Positions 41,264 to 50,456 of a stretch of DNA of 64,000 nt are shown here, one piece after another (position 1 is the first letter of the stretch; each line of letters starts with the position of its first letter). This stretch comes from Bradyrhizobium sp. Rc3b (GTDB taxonomy: Bacteria; Pseudomonadota; Alphaproteobacteria; Rhizobiales; Xanthobacteraceae): NCBI RefSeq assembly GCF_900114915.1, contig NZ_FOUS01000003.1:248001-312000 (forward strand), in the 5' to 3' direction. Both the position numbers and the translations under genes were made by a program. Under the pieces are notes generated by a model that had not been told where the DNA came from, searched no databases, and saw nothing but the letters and a program-made list of their open reading frames with translations.

Positions 41264-42130
41264 ATGCCGCCGTCCGGTTCGTCCACACCGTCTGGATCTG
41301 ATTCGAAGCGTCAACGCGTTCTCCCGGTTCCCAAGGCCGCGGCGAGCATGAGGGCGTTCGAGCCGGATTCCTCGATCGTGTCCGACATCATCCCCTCGCC
41401 GAACTATGGCGAGCGCAGCAAGGCACGGCAGCCCGATATGATCGTGCTGCACTATACCGGCATGCCCGATGTCGAGGGCGCGCTGGCGCGGCTGTGCACG
41501 GCCGGGACCGACGTCTCGGCGCATTACGTCGTGCTGGAGGACGGCCGCATCGTGCAATGCGTGCCCGAAACCAGGCGCGCCTGGCACGCCGGCGTCTCGT
41601 CCTGGGCCGGCGAGGACGACATCAACTCCTGCTCGATCGGCATCGAGATCATCAATCGCGGCCATGACTGGGGCTATCCGGAATATCCGCTGCGCCAGAT
41701 CGCCGCCGTGATCGCGCTGTGCCGCGGCATCATGCTCCGCCGCAAGGTGCCGGCCCACCGGGTACTCGGCCATTCCGACGTTGCACCCGCGCGCAAGAAG
41801 GACCCCGGCGAAAAATTTCCGTGGCACTCGCTGGCCAATTCCGGCGTCGGTCACTGGGTGACGCCGGCCCCGGTCGTGCGCGGCGAGACTCTGATGCTGG
41901 GCACCATCAGCGACGAGGTGCTGAGCCTGCAGCAAGCGCTCGCCAGATACGGCTACGGCGTGCCGCTGACCGGCAAATACGACGCCGCGACCATGGAAGT
42001 CGTCACCGCCTTCCAGCGCCACTTCCGCCCGGCGCGGCTGGACGGTGTCGCGGATCATTCGACGCTGTCGACATTGCAGGCCCTGCTGGCGAGCCTGCCG
42101 GCAGAGGGGACGACCGTCGCGTCGAAGTGA
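41264..42130 (+). CDS. N-acetylmuramoyl-L-alanine amidase with peptidoglycan-binding domain
   Basis: Cleaves the MurNAc-L-alanine bond. An Amidase_2 domain spans about residues 45-200: MIVLHYTGMPDV (zinc His), SAHYVVLEDGRIVQCV, AWHAGVSSW, SIGIEIINRGHD and the second zinc region RVLGHSDVAPARKKDPGEKFPW. A C-terminal PGBD1-type domain follows (LQQALARYGYGVPLTGKYDAATMEVV). No clear signal peptide; the N terminus is low complexity. The start is unsure: ATG at 41264, an in-frame TTG at 41231 and ATG at 41348 are all possible. Resembles AmiD-type recycling amidases. Confidence 0.85.
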   Translation: MPPSGSSTPSGSDSKRQRVLPVPKAAASMRAFEPDSSIVSDIIPSPNYGERSKARQPDMIVLHYTGMPDVEGALARLCTAGTDVSAHYVVLEDGRIVQCVPETRRAWHAGVSSWAGEDDINSCSIGIEIINRGHDWGYPEYPLRQIAAVIALCRGIMLRRKVPAHRVLGHSDVAPARKKDPGEKFPWHSLANSGVGHWVTPAPVVRGETLMLGTISDEVLSLQQALARYGYGVPLTGKYDAATMEVVTAFQRHFRPARLDGVADHSTLSTLQALLASLPAEGTTVASK

Positions 42131-42135
42131 CGGCG

Positions 42136-43371
42136 CTAGTTATTCATCTCCCTCACCCGCCGCGCATAGAGCCGCCGCAACGGCTCGAGCTGTGTCGCCT
42201 CCGTCGCTGCCCGATACGCCTCGCATGCTTCATCCTTGCGCCCCATTCGCCGCAACAGATCCGCGCGCACTGCGGGCAACAGCTCATAGCCGCGGAGCCC
42301 GCCTCGGCCGCTGATCGCATCGACGAGATCGAGCGCACGTGCCGGCCCATCGACCATCGACACGGCGCCAGCGTGGTTGAGCTCGATCACCGGAGAGGGA
42401 GAGATACGCAGCAGCACCTCGTAGAGCCCGGCGATCTGCCGCCAGTCGGTCTGCTCGAAGCTCGGCGCGCGGGCATGCAGCGCGGCGATCGCGGCCTGCA
42501 CAGCATAAGGCTGCGGCCGTCCGGGCACGCGCAGCGCATCCTCGACCAGGCCCAGGCCCTCCTCGATCTGCGCGCGATCCCACAGCATGCGGTCCTGCTC
42601 CTCGAGCAGCACGATATCGCCGGCCGCGGTCTCGCGTCCGGCGCGGCGCGCATCGTGCAGCAACATCAGGGCCAGCAGACCCTTGATGCCGCCGCGATCC
42701 GGCATCAGCCGATCAAGCAAGCGGCCGAGCCGGATGGCTTCGGCCGCAAGATCAGGCCGCATCAGATCCGCGCCAGCGGTCGCGACATAGCCCTCGGTGA
42801 AGACCAGATAGATCACAGCGAGCACGCCATCGAGCCGCGGCGCCAGCGCCTCGCGCTCAGGTACCTCGTAGGGGATACCGGCGAGCCTGATCTTCTGCTT
42901 GGCGCGGACCAGCCGCTGCGCCATCGCCTCCTCGCCCACGAGAAAGGCGCGCGCGACCTGAGTGGTCGACAGCCCGCAGACGGTGCGCAGCGTCAACGCG
43001 ACTTGGACCTCTGGCGCGAACGCCGGATGGCAACAGGTGAAGATCAGCCGCAGCATGTCGTCGTCGAGTGTTGTCGCCGGCTCGTCGACCGTTTGCGCGT
43101 TGAGCTCGATCTCGTGCAGGAGCGCCTGCTGCTTGCCGCGGAAGACAGCCTGGCGCCTGACACGATCGATCGCCTTGCGCCTGGCGACATTGACCAGCCA
43201 GGCGCGCGGATTGTCGGGGACCTCGCACGCCACCCAGCGTTCCAGCGCGACGGCAAAAGCATCCTGAAGCGCGTCCTCGGCGAGATCGAAATCGCCGACG
43301 AGGCGGATCAGCGTGGCCAGCGCCCGCCCCGCCTCGTCGCGGAAGATTTTGTCGATCTCGCCTGGGGTCAT
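42136..43371 (-). CDS. ECF sigma factor with C-terminal TPR-like extension (ECF42-type)
   Basis: Extracytoplasmic function sigma factor of 411 residues. Region 2 lies at about 8-75 ([15 protein letters not shown]) with [13 protein letters not shown], region 4 at about 115-165 ([32 protein letters not shown]). About 240 further residues form helical TPR-like repeats ([24 protein letters not shown]). This layout and the adjacent YciI/DGPF gene match the ECF42 group, where no classical anti-sigma factor is found. The stop is near the amidase stop, convergent. Target genes unknown. Confidence 0.88.
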   Translation of the reverse strand: MTPGEIDKIFRDEAGRALATLIRLVGDFDLAEDALQDAFAVALERWVACEVPDNPRAWLVNVARRKAIDRVRRQAVFRGKQQALLHEIELNAQTVDEPATTLDDDMLRLIFTCCHPAFAPEVQVALTLRTVCGLSTTQVARAFLVGEEAMAQRLVRAKQKIRLAGIPYEVPEREALAPRLDGVLAVIYLVFTEGYVATAGADLMRPDLAAEAIRLGRLLDRLMPDRGGIKGLLALMLLHDARRAGRETAAGDIVLLEEQDRMLWDRAQIEEGLGLVEDALRVPGRPQPYAVQAAIAALHARAPSFEQTDWRQIAGLYEVLLRISPSPVIELNHAGAVSMVDGPARALDLVDAISGRGGLRGYELLPAVRADLLRRMGRKDEACEAYRAATEATQLEPLRRLYARRVREMNN

Positions 43372-43393
43372 GCGGTGACGCGCGGCCCGGCCG

Positions 43394-43747
43394 TCACTTG
43401 TCGTAGACCCAGATCGGCCGCACCTCGATCGAACCGACGCGCGCGCTCGGAATCCGCGCCGCGATCTCGATCGCGGCGTCGAGATCCTTGGCCTCGATCA
43501 GATAGTAGCCGCCGAGCTGCTCGCGGGTCTCCGCAAACGGTCCATCGGTCGTAAGCATCTTGCCGTCGCGCACCCGCACCGTCGTCGCGGTCGTGGTCGG
43601 TCGCAGCCGATCGCCGGCCTTGAAATTGCCGTTCCGGATGATGGATTGCGTGAAGGCTTCATACTCCGCCGACATCTTCTGGCTGGTTCCGGTGTCAATC
43701 TTCGCGTACTCGGCCTCGTTCTGGTAGATCATCAGCAGATATTGCAT
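43394..43747 (-). CDS. YciI/DGPF-domain protein paired with the sigma factor
   Basis: A 117-residue dimeric ferredoxin-like YCII protein. It starts [16 protein letters not shown] and carries the DGPF hallmark ([22 protein letters not shown]). Start ATG at 43747 has AGGAG seven bases upstream; a longer frame to 43807 lacks a site. It lies 22 bases before the sigma factor gene, so the two are cotranscribed. In ECF42 loci DGPF proteins are constant partners of unknown biochemical role. Confidence 0.9.
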   Translation of the reverse strand: MQYLLMIYQNEAEYAKIDTGTSQKMSAEYEAFTQSIIRNGNFKAGDRLRPTTTATTVRVRDGKMLTTDGPFAETREQLGGYYLIEAKDLDAAIEIAARIPSARVGSIEVRPIWVYDK

Positions 43748-43860
43748 CGCTTCACTCCTGTTGTTCGGCTGTGTCGCCGACATCCAGTCGAACGGGGCAC
43801 GCAGCAAACGACATCTTCAGGATAAATTATTTCGGGCGGATCGTGGGCCGCGATATCGGC

Positions 43861-43889
43861 TTGACGAAACCGTCACAAATGCCCATGCG
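43861..43889 (+). promoter_or_regulatory. putative rnpB promoter
   Basis: TTGACG at 43861 stands 35 bases before the predicted RNA start at about 43896, with a weak CATGCG at the -10 position after a 17-base spacer. Placement fits; the -10 match is poor. Confidence 0.4.
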
Positions 43890-43894
43890 TTGTC

Positions 43895-44376
43895 AGTCAG
43901 TCGGCCGGACGGCCGCTCCGGCAGGTGCCGAAAGGCCGCCGGGGAGGAAAGTCCGGGCTCCCTTGACATACGGTGCCGGATAACGTCCGGCGGGGGCGAC
44001 CCCAGGGAAAGTGCCACAGAGAACGAACCGCCCGCCTTCGCCCCTATGGGGCTTTGGCGCGGCAAGCCCTCGGGCCTGCCGCGTCGTAGCAGCGAACGCT
44101 GCGTAGACGGGTAAGGGTGAAAAGGTGCGGTAAGAGCGCACCGCGGGTCCGGCAACGGAGCCGGCATGGCAAACCCCACCGGGAGCAAAACCGAATAGGG
44201 ACGGCGTAGCGGGCTGTTCGCGCAAGCGATAACGCCGCGGGGCGATGTCAGGCCCGCCGTCCGGGTAGGTTGCTCGAGGCCATGTGCAAACATGGTCCCA
44301 GAGGAATGGCCGTCACGTATCGTTCGCGCAAGCGGACGATGCCTTACAGAACCCGGCTTACAGGCCGGCTGATATT
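43895..44376 (+). ncRNA. rnpB: RNase P RNA, class A (alphaproteobacterial)
   Basis: Catalytic RNA of RNase P, which matures tRNA 5' ends. The terminal helix P1 is formed by GTCAGTCGGCC at the start and GGCCGGCTGAT at the end. The conserved core segments are GGGGAGGAAAGTCCGGGCT near 43939, GAAAGTGCCACAGAGA near 44006, and ACAGAACCCGGCTTAC near the 3' end. Length of about 480 bases includes expanded helices, as in other members of this group. A long minus-strand frame over it is spurious. Confidence 0.95.
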
Positions 44377-44446
44377 CTAAAGCGTTTTCGAGCGAAGTGG
44401 GTTTCCGGTTCGCGCGAAGAAAACGCGTCTTGCTAAGAAGCAACGA

Positions 44447-44479
44447 GGGGTTCGATGCTGACCGCATCGAACCCCTCAC
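44447..44479. terminator. hairpin between rnpB and the DUF983 gene
   Basis: Perfect 14 bp stem GAGGGGTTCGATGC with a 5-base loop, followed on plus by ACCATTTTC and on minus by GTTGCTTCTT. It lies between convergent rnpB and the DUF983 gene and may serve either. The preceding AAGCGTTTTCGAGCGAAGTG (44381) resembles a recurrent Bradyrhizobium intergenic motif. Confidence 0.6.
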
Positions 44480-44511
44480 CATTTTCAGGAACGCCTTAAC
44501 GTCGCCGCGCC

Positions 44512-44946
44512 TCAGGCCGCGCGCGTGTCCGCTTTTACCAGCACCGGCGCGAGCTCATCGGCTTCACGCCGCTGCTTGCTCACCTCAAAACCGTGCATGC
44601 CGATCTGCCATTGCAGCCCGACGATGGCACCCTTGGTCGGCTGCAGCAACGCGAGCGAGGCGAACAGCGTCACCGGCAACCACACCACGAGTTGCAGCCA
44701 GACCGCCGGCGCATAGGCGGTCTCGACTGCGAGGATCGCGGGGACCACGAGATGGCCGACCACGACGATCACGAGATAGGCGGGGAAGTCATCGGCGCGC
44801 TGGTGGAACAGCTCCTCGCCGCAATGATCACAGCTATGGGCGACCTTCAGGAAGCGGCCGACCAAATGTCCTTCGCCGCAGTTCGGGCATTTGCCACGAC
44901 AACCGCGCCACATCGCCTTCGCCAGAGAGACTGAACCTGCCGCCAT
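44512..44946 (-). CDS. DUF983 domain membrane protein
   Basis: A 144-residue membrane protein of unknown function. An N-terminal zinc-ribbon-like pair (KCPNCGEGHLVGRFLK, then SCDHCGEEL) is followed by RADDFPAYLVIVVVGHLVV and a second long hydrophobic segment (VWLPVTLFASLALLQPTKGA). This is the DUF983 pattern. Start at ATG 44946 with GAGGTGGGG upstream; a longer frame to 45027 overlaps the divergent MocR gene. The two may share a promoter region. Confidence 0.88.
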   Translation of the reverse strand: MAAGSVSLAKAMWRGCRGKCPNCGEGHLVGRFLKVAHSCDHCGEELFHQRADDFPAYLVIVVVGHLVVPAILAVETAYAPAVWLQLVVWLPVTLFASLALLQPTKGAIVGLQWQIGMHGFEVSKQRREADELAPVLVKADTRAA

Positions 44947-44970
44947 GACCCCACCTCTTCCTTTTCGACG

Positions 44971-45031
44971 ATCCATACAATAATATCTTGCATCCATACA
45001 TTCAAAGGATATGGGCCTAAATTGCATGGAT
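44971..45031. promoter_or_regulatory. putative MocR operator, three half-sites
   Basis: ATCCATACA occurs exactly at 44971-44979 and 44992-45000, 21 bases apart (two helical turns, same face). A third copy, inverted with one mismatch (TGCATGGAT), is at 45023-45031. Two direct repeats plus an inverted one is the pattern reported for MocR-type regulators. The sites cover the start of the MocR gene and the divergent DUF983 promoter. Confidence 0.6.
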
Positions 45032-46396
45032 TGGACCCCGACAATCTCGGAGCTATCAGGGCCGCGCTACCAGCGCATCGTCGAGGCCATGGAAGCCGAC
45101 ATCGCCGCCGGCCGGCTCGTGCGTGGCCAGCAGCTGCCGACGCAGCGCGCGCTTGCAAAGGCGCTCGACGTCGACCTCACCACGGTGACGCGCGCCTACA
45201 CCGAGGCGCGGCGTCGCGGAATCATGGAGGCGCGGGTCGGACAGGGCTCGTTCGTGTCGGAGACCAGCGCGCGGCGCGCGGTCGACCTGCCGCATCCCGT
45301 CGCGATCGATCTTTCGATGAACGTGCCGCCGCATCCGCTGGAGGCGCAGCTCGACGAGCGCATCATCGCCGGGATGGAAGCGATCCGCGCGCAATCGGGC
45401 CTGACGGCGTATCTCAACTATCAGCCGCCTGGCGGCAGCGCGCATGAGCGCGAGGTCGCCGCGCACTGGATGCGCGCAAGGGTGCCGCACGCGCATGCCG
45501 ACAGGCTCGTAGTCTTTCCGGGCACGCAGACGATCCTGTTCAACTTGCTCGCCCATCTGGCGCGGCCCGGCGACATCGTGTTGACGGAGGCGCTGACATT
45601 CCCCGGCATCAAGGCCGCAGCAGCGCGGCTCGGCATCAAGCTCGTCGGCGTCGCCATGGATGACGGCGGCATCCTTCCCGATGCGCTGGCAAAGGCCTGC
45701 CGCGCGCACAAGCCGAAGGCCGTCTATCTCATCCCGACGCTGCACAATCCGACCACGGCGACGCTTGTCCCCGAGCGGCGCGGCGCGATCGCAAAGATCA
45801 TCGGCGATACCGGCACGATCCTGATCGAGGACGACGCCTACGGCCTGCTCGACCGCTCGGCATCGCCGATCGCCAATCTCATTCCGGAGCGGACTTATCT
45901 TGCGACCACGCTGTCAAAATGCATCGCGCCGGCGCTCCGCGTTGCCTATCTGGTGACGCCCGACGGCGAGGCGCAGCGGGACATGCGGACATATTTGCAG
46001 GCGACCGTGCAGATGCCGGCGCCGCTGATGGTCGCGCTGGTGACGCATTGGATCGAAAGTGGCATTGCCGATCGCATCATCACGGCCATCCGCAGCGAGG
46101 CGGTCGGCCGTCAACAGCTCGCGCAGCGCACACTGAAAGGCTTCCAGTTCCTGGCCAAGCCGGCGGCGCATCATCTGTGGCTGCGGCTGCCTGAGGACCG
46201 GCCCGATGTCGCGGCGCATCTGTTGCGGAACGGACTGGCGGTCGTCGCCGGCGATGCCTTCACGATCGATGGGACACCGCCGCATGCGGCGCGCGTCTCG
46301 CTGGGCGCGGCACGGAACAGGTCTGAATTGACGGAAGCGCTGCGCATCCTGGTCGGCGCGCTGCAGAAGCCCGCCGACACCAGACAGATCGTCTAG
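45011..46396 (+). CDS. MocR-family regulator (GntR HTH plus aminotransferase domain)
   Basis: PLP-dependent regulator of 461 residues. The N-terminal winged helix-turn-helix is seen in LPTQRALAKALDVDLTTVTRAYTEARRRGIM (about 40-75). The fold type I aminotransferase domain follows, with YQPPGGSAHEREVAAHWM, LIPTLHNPTTATL, LIEDDAYGLL and the PLP-binding Lys in TTLSKCIAPALR. Such proteins usually control a neighbouring gene and often respond to amino acids. The divergent DUF983 gene or another adjacent gene is the likely target. Start may be ATG 45011 or ATG 45026. Confidence 0.9.
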   Translation: MGLNCMDWTPTISELSGPRYQRIVEAMEADIAAGRLVRGQQLPTQRALAKALDVDLTTVTRAYTEARRRGIMEARVGQGSFVSETSARRAVDLPHPVAIDLSMNVPPHPLEAQLDERIIAGMEAIRAQSGLTAYLNYQPPGGSAHEREVAAHWMRARVPHAHADRLVVFPGTQTILFNLLAHLARPGDIVLTEALTFPGIKAAAARLGIKLVGVAMDDGGILPDALAKACRAHKPKAVYLIPTLHNPTTATLVPERRGAIAKIIGDTGTILIEDDAYGLLDRSASPIANLIPERTYLATTLSKCIAPALRVAYLVTPDGEAQRDMRTYLQATVQMPAPLMVALVTHWIESGIADRIITAIRSEAVGRQQLAQRTLKGFQFLAKPAAHHLWLRLPEDRPDVAAHLLRNGLAVVAGDAFTIDGTPPHAARVSLGAARNRSELTEALRILVGALQKPADTRQIV

Positions 46397-46397
46397 A

Positions 46398-46661
46398 TCA
46401 TCGACGATGACGGCGATGGGCCGAGCGCACGACCGGTGCCCCAGGCGACGGATAGGCCTGCAAAGCATATGCATCGCTGGGCGCGCCCCGCTGACCGAGA
46501 GCCGCACGCGCCGCAGGCGTGAGCTGGCCGCCATTCAGCACGTCGCGGTCGGGATGGGCGGCCTGATAGGCCGCAGGCTCTGAAAGCTGCGCCTGGGCCA
46601 TTGTCGGCATCAAGGCGGCCGCCAACAGCGCGGCTGCAGCGGCGATTTCAGCGCGGGTCAT
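46398..46661 (-). CDS. small exported hypothetical protein (87 aa)
   Basis: No recognised family. A signal peptide (AEIAAAAALLAAALMPTMAQA) is followed by a Pro- and Ala-rich mature part (AAHPDRDVLNGGQLTPAARAALG) ending in RSAHRRHRR. Two in-frame ATGs lie at 46667 and 46661; GGAGA is six bases before the second, so that one is chosen. It is convergent with the MocR gene. Probably periplasmic. Confidence 0.6.
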   Translation of the reverse strand: MTRAEIAAAAALLAAALMPTMAQAQLSEPAAYQAAHPDRDVLNGGQLTPAARAALGQRGAPSDAYALQAYPSPGAPVVRSAHRRHRR

Positions 46662-46885
46662 GGTCATTCTCCATCGTCGCCTTCGGGGGCCGTCCGATCC
46701 GAGCGCAGATAGCGGCGGCGGGACCCGATTTGAAGTACGACCGTCATGTAGGCGTGTCTTTCGCGAACGCCCGACGCCGCAGATCACGCTTGCGTGCAGG
46801 GCGGATTGACTTGCACAGCAGCAAGCATGCTATGCGGACGACGGCGATCAACAGTTCGGGATCGCCCGGCGACGAGGACATTCTG

Positions 46886-47629
46886 TTGGAAACGCTCACC
46901 TACGCGCTGCTGTTGCTCGGCGCATTGGCCGGCGGCTTCGTCTCGGGCCTGGCCGGGTTCGGCACGGCACTGATGGCGCTCGGCATCTGGCTCTACGTGC
47001 TGCCGCCCTCGCTCGCGGTGCCCCTGGTGCTGATCTGCTCGGTGATCGCGCAAACCTCGACGCTGCCCTCGATGTGGAAGAGCTTCGATCTCTCGCTGGT
47101 CTGGCCGTTCCTGATCGGCGGTCTGATCGGCGTACCGCTCGGCACCATGCTGATCGCCTCCGCCGATCCAAAAGTGTTCAAGCTGAGCGTCGGCATTTTG
47201 ATTCTGGTCTTCTCGAGCGCGCTCTATCTGAACAAAAGGCCGCTCGCGATCAAATTCGGCGGCCGACTCGCCGACGGCGCGATCGGCTTTGCCGGCGGTA
47301 TTCTTGGCGGCCTCGCCGGGTTGTCCGGACCACTGCCGATCCTCTGGGCCAACATCCGCGGCTGGAACAAGCATGAGCGGCGCGGCATCTTCCAGCTCTT
47401 CAATTTCACGGTGCTCGCGACAGCACTGGTGCTGCAGACCGCATCGGGCCTCGTCGAGCTCAAGGTGGTCTGGCTGGCAATGGTCGCGTTTCCCGGCACT
47501 TTGATCGGCGCCTGGGCCGGCGCGCGCGTCTATCACGCCCTCAACGACAAGCATTTTGGCGACGTCGTGCTCGGCCTGCTGTTCCTGTCGGGCCTGACCC
47601 TCGTCTGGAACAGTCTCGGCGCACTCTAA
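46886..47629 (+). CDS. TauE/SafE (TSUP) family permease
   Basis: Inner membrane permease of the family that moves sulfite, sulfoacetate or related anions. About eight helices; the N-terminal GGFVSGLAGFGTALMALGIWLYVLPP and mid-protein ILGGLAGLSGPLPILWANI are the duplicated family motifs. The TTG at 46886 has AGGA seven bases upstream and begins one residue before the first helix. An ATG at 46832 without a ribosome site would add 18 residues. The stop overlaps that of the convergent O-antigen ligase-like gene. Substrate unknown. Confidence 0.82.
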   Translation: METLTYALLLLGALAGGFVSGLAGFGTALMALGIWLYVLPPSLAVPLVLICSVIAQTSTLPSMWKSFDLSLVWPFLIGGLIGVPLGTMLIASADPKVFKLSVGILILVFSSALYLNKRPLAIKFGGRLADGAIGFAGGILGGLAGLSGPLPILWANIRGWNKHERRGIFQLFNFTVLATALVLQTASGLVELKVVWLAMVAFPGTLIGAWAGARVYHALNDKHFGDVVLGLLFLSGLTLVWNSLGAL

Positions 47630-48897
47630 TTCTGCGTCTTTTTGGCGAGCGCCATGCCGCCGGCGACACCGACGCCGAGGACGTAGATCCAGCCCGGCGT
47701 GAAGTCGAACAAATGCGTGTTGAGCAGCGAGGTCAGCATGTTCTGCACCACGACCAGCAGGCCTATCCAGGAGGCCAGCCCCGCGGCGCGAAACAGCGAG
47801 AGATGCGCAAACCAGAGCGCGTAGAGGATCAGGACACCGACGACGCCCCACTGCACGGCTACGCTGAGGGTCTGATTGTGCGGGTTGCTGACGATCTCGC
47901 CGCGCAGCGGGTCGATCTTCGCATCGGCGGCCACGCTTGCGAACAGGCCGCGGATCGAGCCTGTGCCGTGACCGACCAGCGGTGCATCGGCGATGAAGCG
48001 AAGGGACTTCCGCCAGTATTCCAGACGTGAACCCATGCCGCTGACCTGACGATCCTGCACGCTCGTCTCATAATCGGCCTGAAACTTCGCAACCGTCATG
48101 CGCAGATGCGGCGACACGCCAAAGAGCAGCACGGCCAGCAGCCCCATCGCGCCCGCGGCAAGCAGCGCCGCACGCAGGCGCAGATACAGCAGCGCGAACA
48201 GCACCACCAGGATCGGCAGCGTCACCAGCGCCGTGCGCGAGACTACGACGAAGAACATGTTGGCGAGAAATCCGATCGTGAGCACCGCGAACAGCGCCGC
48301 GGTGGCGGCGCGGCGTTGTCGCAGCAGCGACACGATCGGATAGACCAGCGCGAGCGCACAGAGCGCGAATTCCTGGCTCTGGTCGATATAGTTGCGCACT
48401 GCGATCCCGCTTTCGACCCTGAAAGGCCCACGCGACAGATAGAGCTTCAGCGAGAGTGCGGGGTCGAAGGCGACGGCGAAGGAATAGAGCATCAAGGCCG
48501 CGCAGGACGCCAGGAAGGCGGAAAACACCCAATGGCCGTAGGGCCAGCGCTCGAACTGGTAGATCAGGAGCGGAATGACCAGCAGCTTCGCCGCCGGCCC
48601 GATCGCGTGGATACGCTCCGGCCATGGCGCATCCGACCAGAGCGTTCCGACGGCGGCGAGCGCGACCAGCGCGATCGGCAGCAGGCAGATCGGGCGAAGC
48701 AGCGAACGTGGAAACGCGCGAAGATCGACGAATGCGAACGCGATCAGCCAGGGTATGAGCGCGAAGATCAGCCCGGTCGTGGTCCACGGCAGCAGCAGCG
48801 CGATCAGCGCAACGAAGCGGGCTGGCGTGCGATAGCGCGCCGCCCAGATCGCGGAGAGCCATGACGCCGCCCGCGGCTCGTTCGTCACTCCGGTCAT
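47626..48897 (-). CDS. O-antigen ligase-like membrane protein (Wzy_C family)
   Basis: Polytopic membrane protein of 423 residues with roughly twelve helices, resembling WaaL/Wzy-type ligases that attach or polymerise surface glycans. The large periplasmic loop holds DRQVSGMGSRLEYWRKSLRFI, PLVGHGTGSIRGLF and the typical SNPHNQTLSVAVQWG with a conserved His. No glycosyltransferases lie next to it, so whether it acts on lipopolysaccharide or another glycan is open. Confidence 0.82.
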   Translation of the reverse strand: MTGVTNEPRAASWLSAIWAARYRTPARFVALIALLLPWTTTGLIFALIPWLIAFAFVDLRAFPRSLLRPICLLPIALVALAAVGTLWSDAPWPERIHAIGPAAKLLVIPLLIYQFERWPYGHWVFSAFLASCAALMLYSFAVAFDPALSLKLYLSRGPFRVESGIAVRNYIDQSQEFALCALALVYPIVSLLRQRRAATAALFAVLTIGFLANMFFVVVSRTALVTLPILVVLFALLYLRLRAALLAAGAMGLLAVLLFGVSPHLRMTVAKFQADYETSVQDRQVSGMGSRLEYWRKSLRFIADAPLVGHGTGSIRGLFASVAADAKIDPLRGEIVSNPHNQTLSVAVQWGVVGVLILYALWFAHLSLFRAAGLASWIGLLVVVQNMLTSLLNTHLFDFTPGWIYVLGVGVAGGMALAKKTQN

Positions 48898-48971
48898 TGG
48901 CCCTTCTGCAGCCCACCATCCTCAACCGCCCGGCAAGTTAGCCGGAGCGGCCGGGATGGAACAAGCCACCG

Positions 48972-50378
48972 TTACGCAGGCTCGCGGGCGAGAGGAACAA
49001 TGGGTTCGGTGCTCTCCTGCTCTAGGGCCTTCTCCTTCGGCGCCGGAGTCAGGCGCTTCCTGAACTCGCGGCGCAGCAACCACAGGCTCAAGCCCGCCTG
49101 CAACATTGTCGCCGCGACCGACAAATACCAGACGTACTCCATGCGAAAGCCCGGCCGCGTCGACAGCCAGATCGCCGGCAGCGAGTAGGTGAAGACGCGC
49201 GTCGCCGAGCTCAAGAGCACCGGCCTGGTGTTGCCAAGGGCCTGGAACATGCTCGAGCAGGTGAAGATCAGCCCCTGTGCGACCATGTTGAGGGAGATGA
49301 TCCGCAGGAACAGGTAAGCGATGTCCATGGTCTCGCGGTCGTTCGAGAATCCGGCGAGCAGCAGCTCCGGCTTCACTTGCGCAAGGATCATGAAGCCGGT
49401 CATCACGATCGTGACGATCAAGGCGGCCTTGACGAAAGTTTCCCGCACGCGCGCAGCGTTGGCTGCGCCGACATTCTGGCCGGCGATCGGCCCGGCCGCC
49501 AGCCCGACCGCAAGCGCCGGCATGTTGATCAGGCCGAGCACGCGCTGCCCGATGCCGAAGCCGGCCTGCGCCGCCGCGCCGAAATCGCGCAGCACGTAAT
49601 AGACCACCGCCATGAAGATGAACATCATCGCGAACTCGCCGCCGGCCGGCAGGCCAACATTGAGAATGCGCTTCAAATGGTGCGGCTGCGGGCGCCATTG
49701 CGCCGGATTGAAAGCGACATAGCGCTCGACCTTGCGGAAATACGCCAGCAGCACCAGCACGCCGATGCCGACCGCGATCGAGCTCGCCAGCCCCGCACCG
49801 GCGACCCCGAGCGGATGGCCGGTGCCCCAGCCCGTGATCAGGACCGGCGCCAGCGCGATATTGATGGCCACGGCAAACGCCTGCACCAGCATGGTGGGAC
49901 GCACGATACCGGTCGCGCGCAACGCAGCCCCCATGACTTGGGTCGCGAACTGCAGCGCGAGCGCCGGCATGAACCACAGCAGATAAGTGGTCCCGGCCTC
50001 GATCGTGGCCTGGTCCGCTGCGATCGAACGCATGTAGGCGCGCGACAGCGCGGCACCTGCGAGCAGGGTCGACAGTCCGAACAGCACCGACAGCACGATC
50101 GCCTGGTTGAAGATCAGGTTCGCATCCCGCCGGTCCTTGCGTCCCACGGCATGCGCGATCAGTGCCCCCGCGCCGACACCGAGCACCTGCATCAGCCCGT
50201 TGACGAGAAAGCCAGCATTGCCGGCCGCGGCCACGCCCGCCACGGCGGCATCGCCCAGGCCCGACACGAAGTACAGATCGACCAGTTGGCAGATCATGAT
50301 CGAGATCATGCCGGCCATGATCGGAGGTGCCATGGCCAGGATGTGTCTCACGATGGAGCCGTTCGTCAGGTCTTTCAT
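48972..50378 (-). CDS. MATE family efflux transporter
   Basis: Sodium- or proton-driven multidrug and toxin exporter. The 468-residue protein has twelve helices in two halves; N half begins APPIMAGMISIMICQLVDLYFVSGLGDAAVAG, and the second half has GQNVGAANAARVRETFVKAALI and a matching Gly-rich motif. ATG at 50378 has a GGA-rich site close by; an ATG at 50399 adds seven residues. It lies 78 bases after the ABC exporter gene on the same strand and may be cotranscribed. Substrate unknown. Confidence 0.9.
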   Translation of the reverse strand: MKDLTNGSIVRHILAMAPPIMAGMISIMICQLVDLYFVSGLGDAAVAGVAAAGNAGFLVNGLMQVLGVGAGALIAHAVGRKDRRDANLIFNQAIVLSVLFGLSTLLAGAALSRAYMRSIAADQATIEAGTTYLLWFMPALALQFATQVMGAALRATGIVRPTMLVQAFAVAINIALAPVLITGWGTGHPLGVAGAGLASSIAVGIGVLVLLAYFRKVERYVAFNPAQWRPQPHHLKRILNVGLPAGGEFAMMFIFMAVVYYVLRDFGAAAQAGFGIGQRVLGLINMPALAVGLAAGPIAGQNVGAANAARVRETFVKAALIVTIVMTGFMILAQVKPELLLAGFSNDRETMDIAYLFLRIISLNMVAQGLIFTCSSMFQALGNTRPVLLSSATRVFTYSLPAIWLSTRPGFRMEYVWYLSVAATMLQAGLSLWLLRREFRKRLTPAPKEKALEQESTEPIVPLAREPA

Positions 50379-50456
50379 CTCATTCCATCCTTGACGCATT
50401 CCTTGACGAATTCCTTGGCGGCGTGACAGCGGGACGTTCGCCCCGCTGCCGCCCCC

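Noticed and set aside
43817..44482. Long minus-strand frame over rnpB
   Set aside because: It is the antisense of RNase P RNA, a well-known false gene; the RNA structure explains the sequence.
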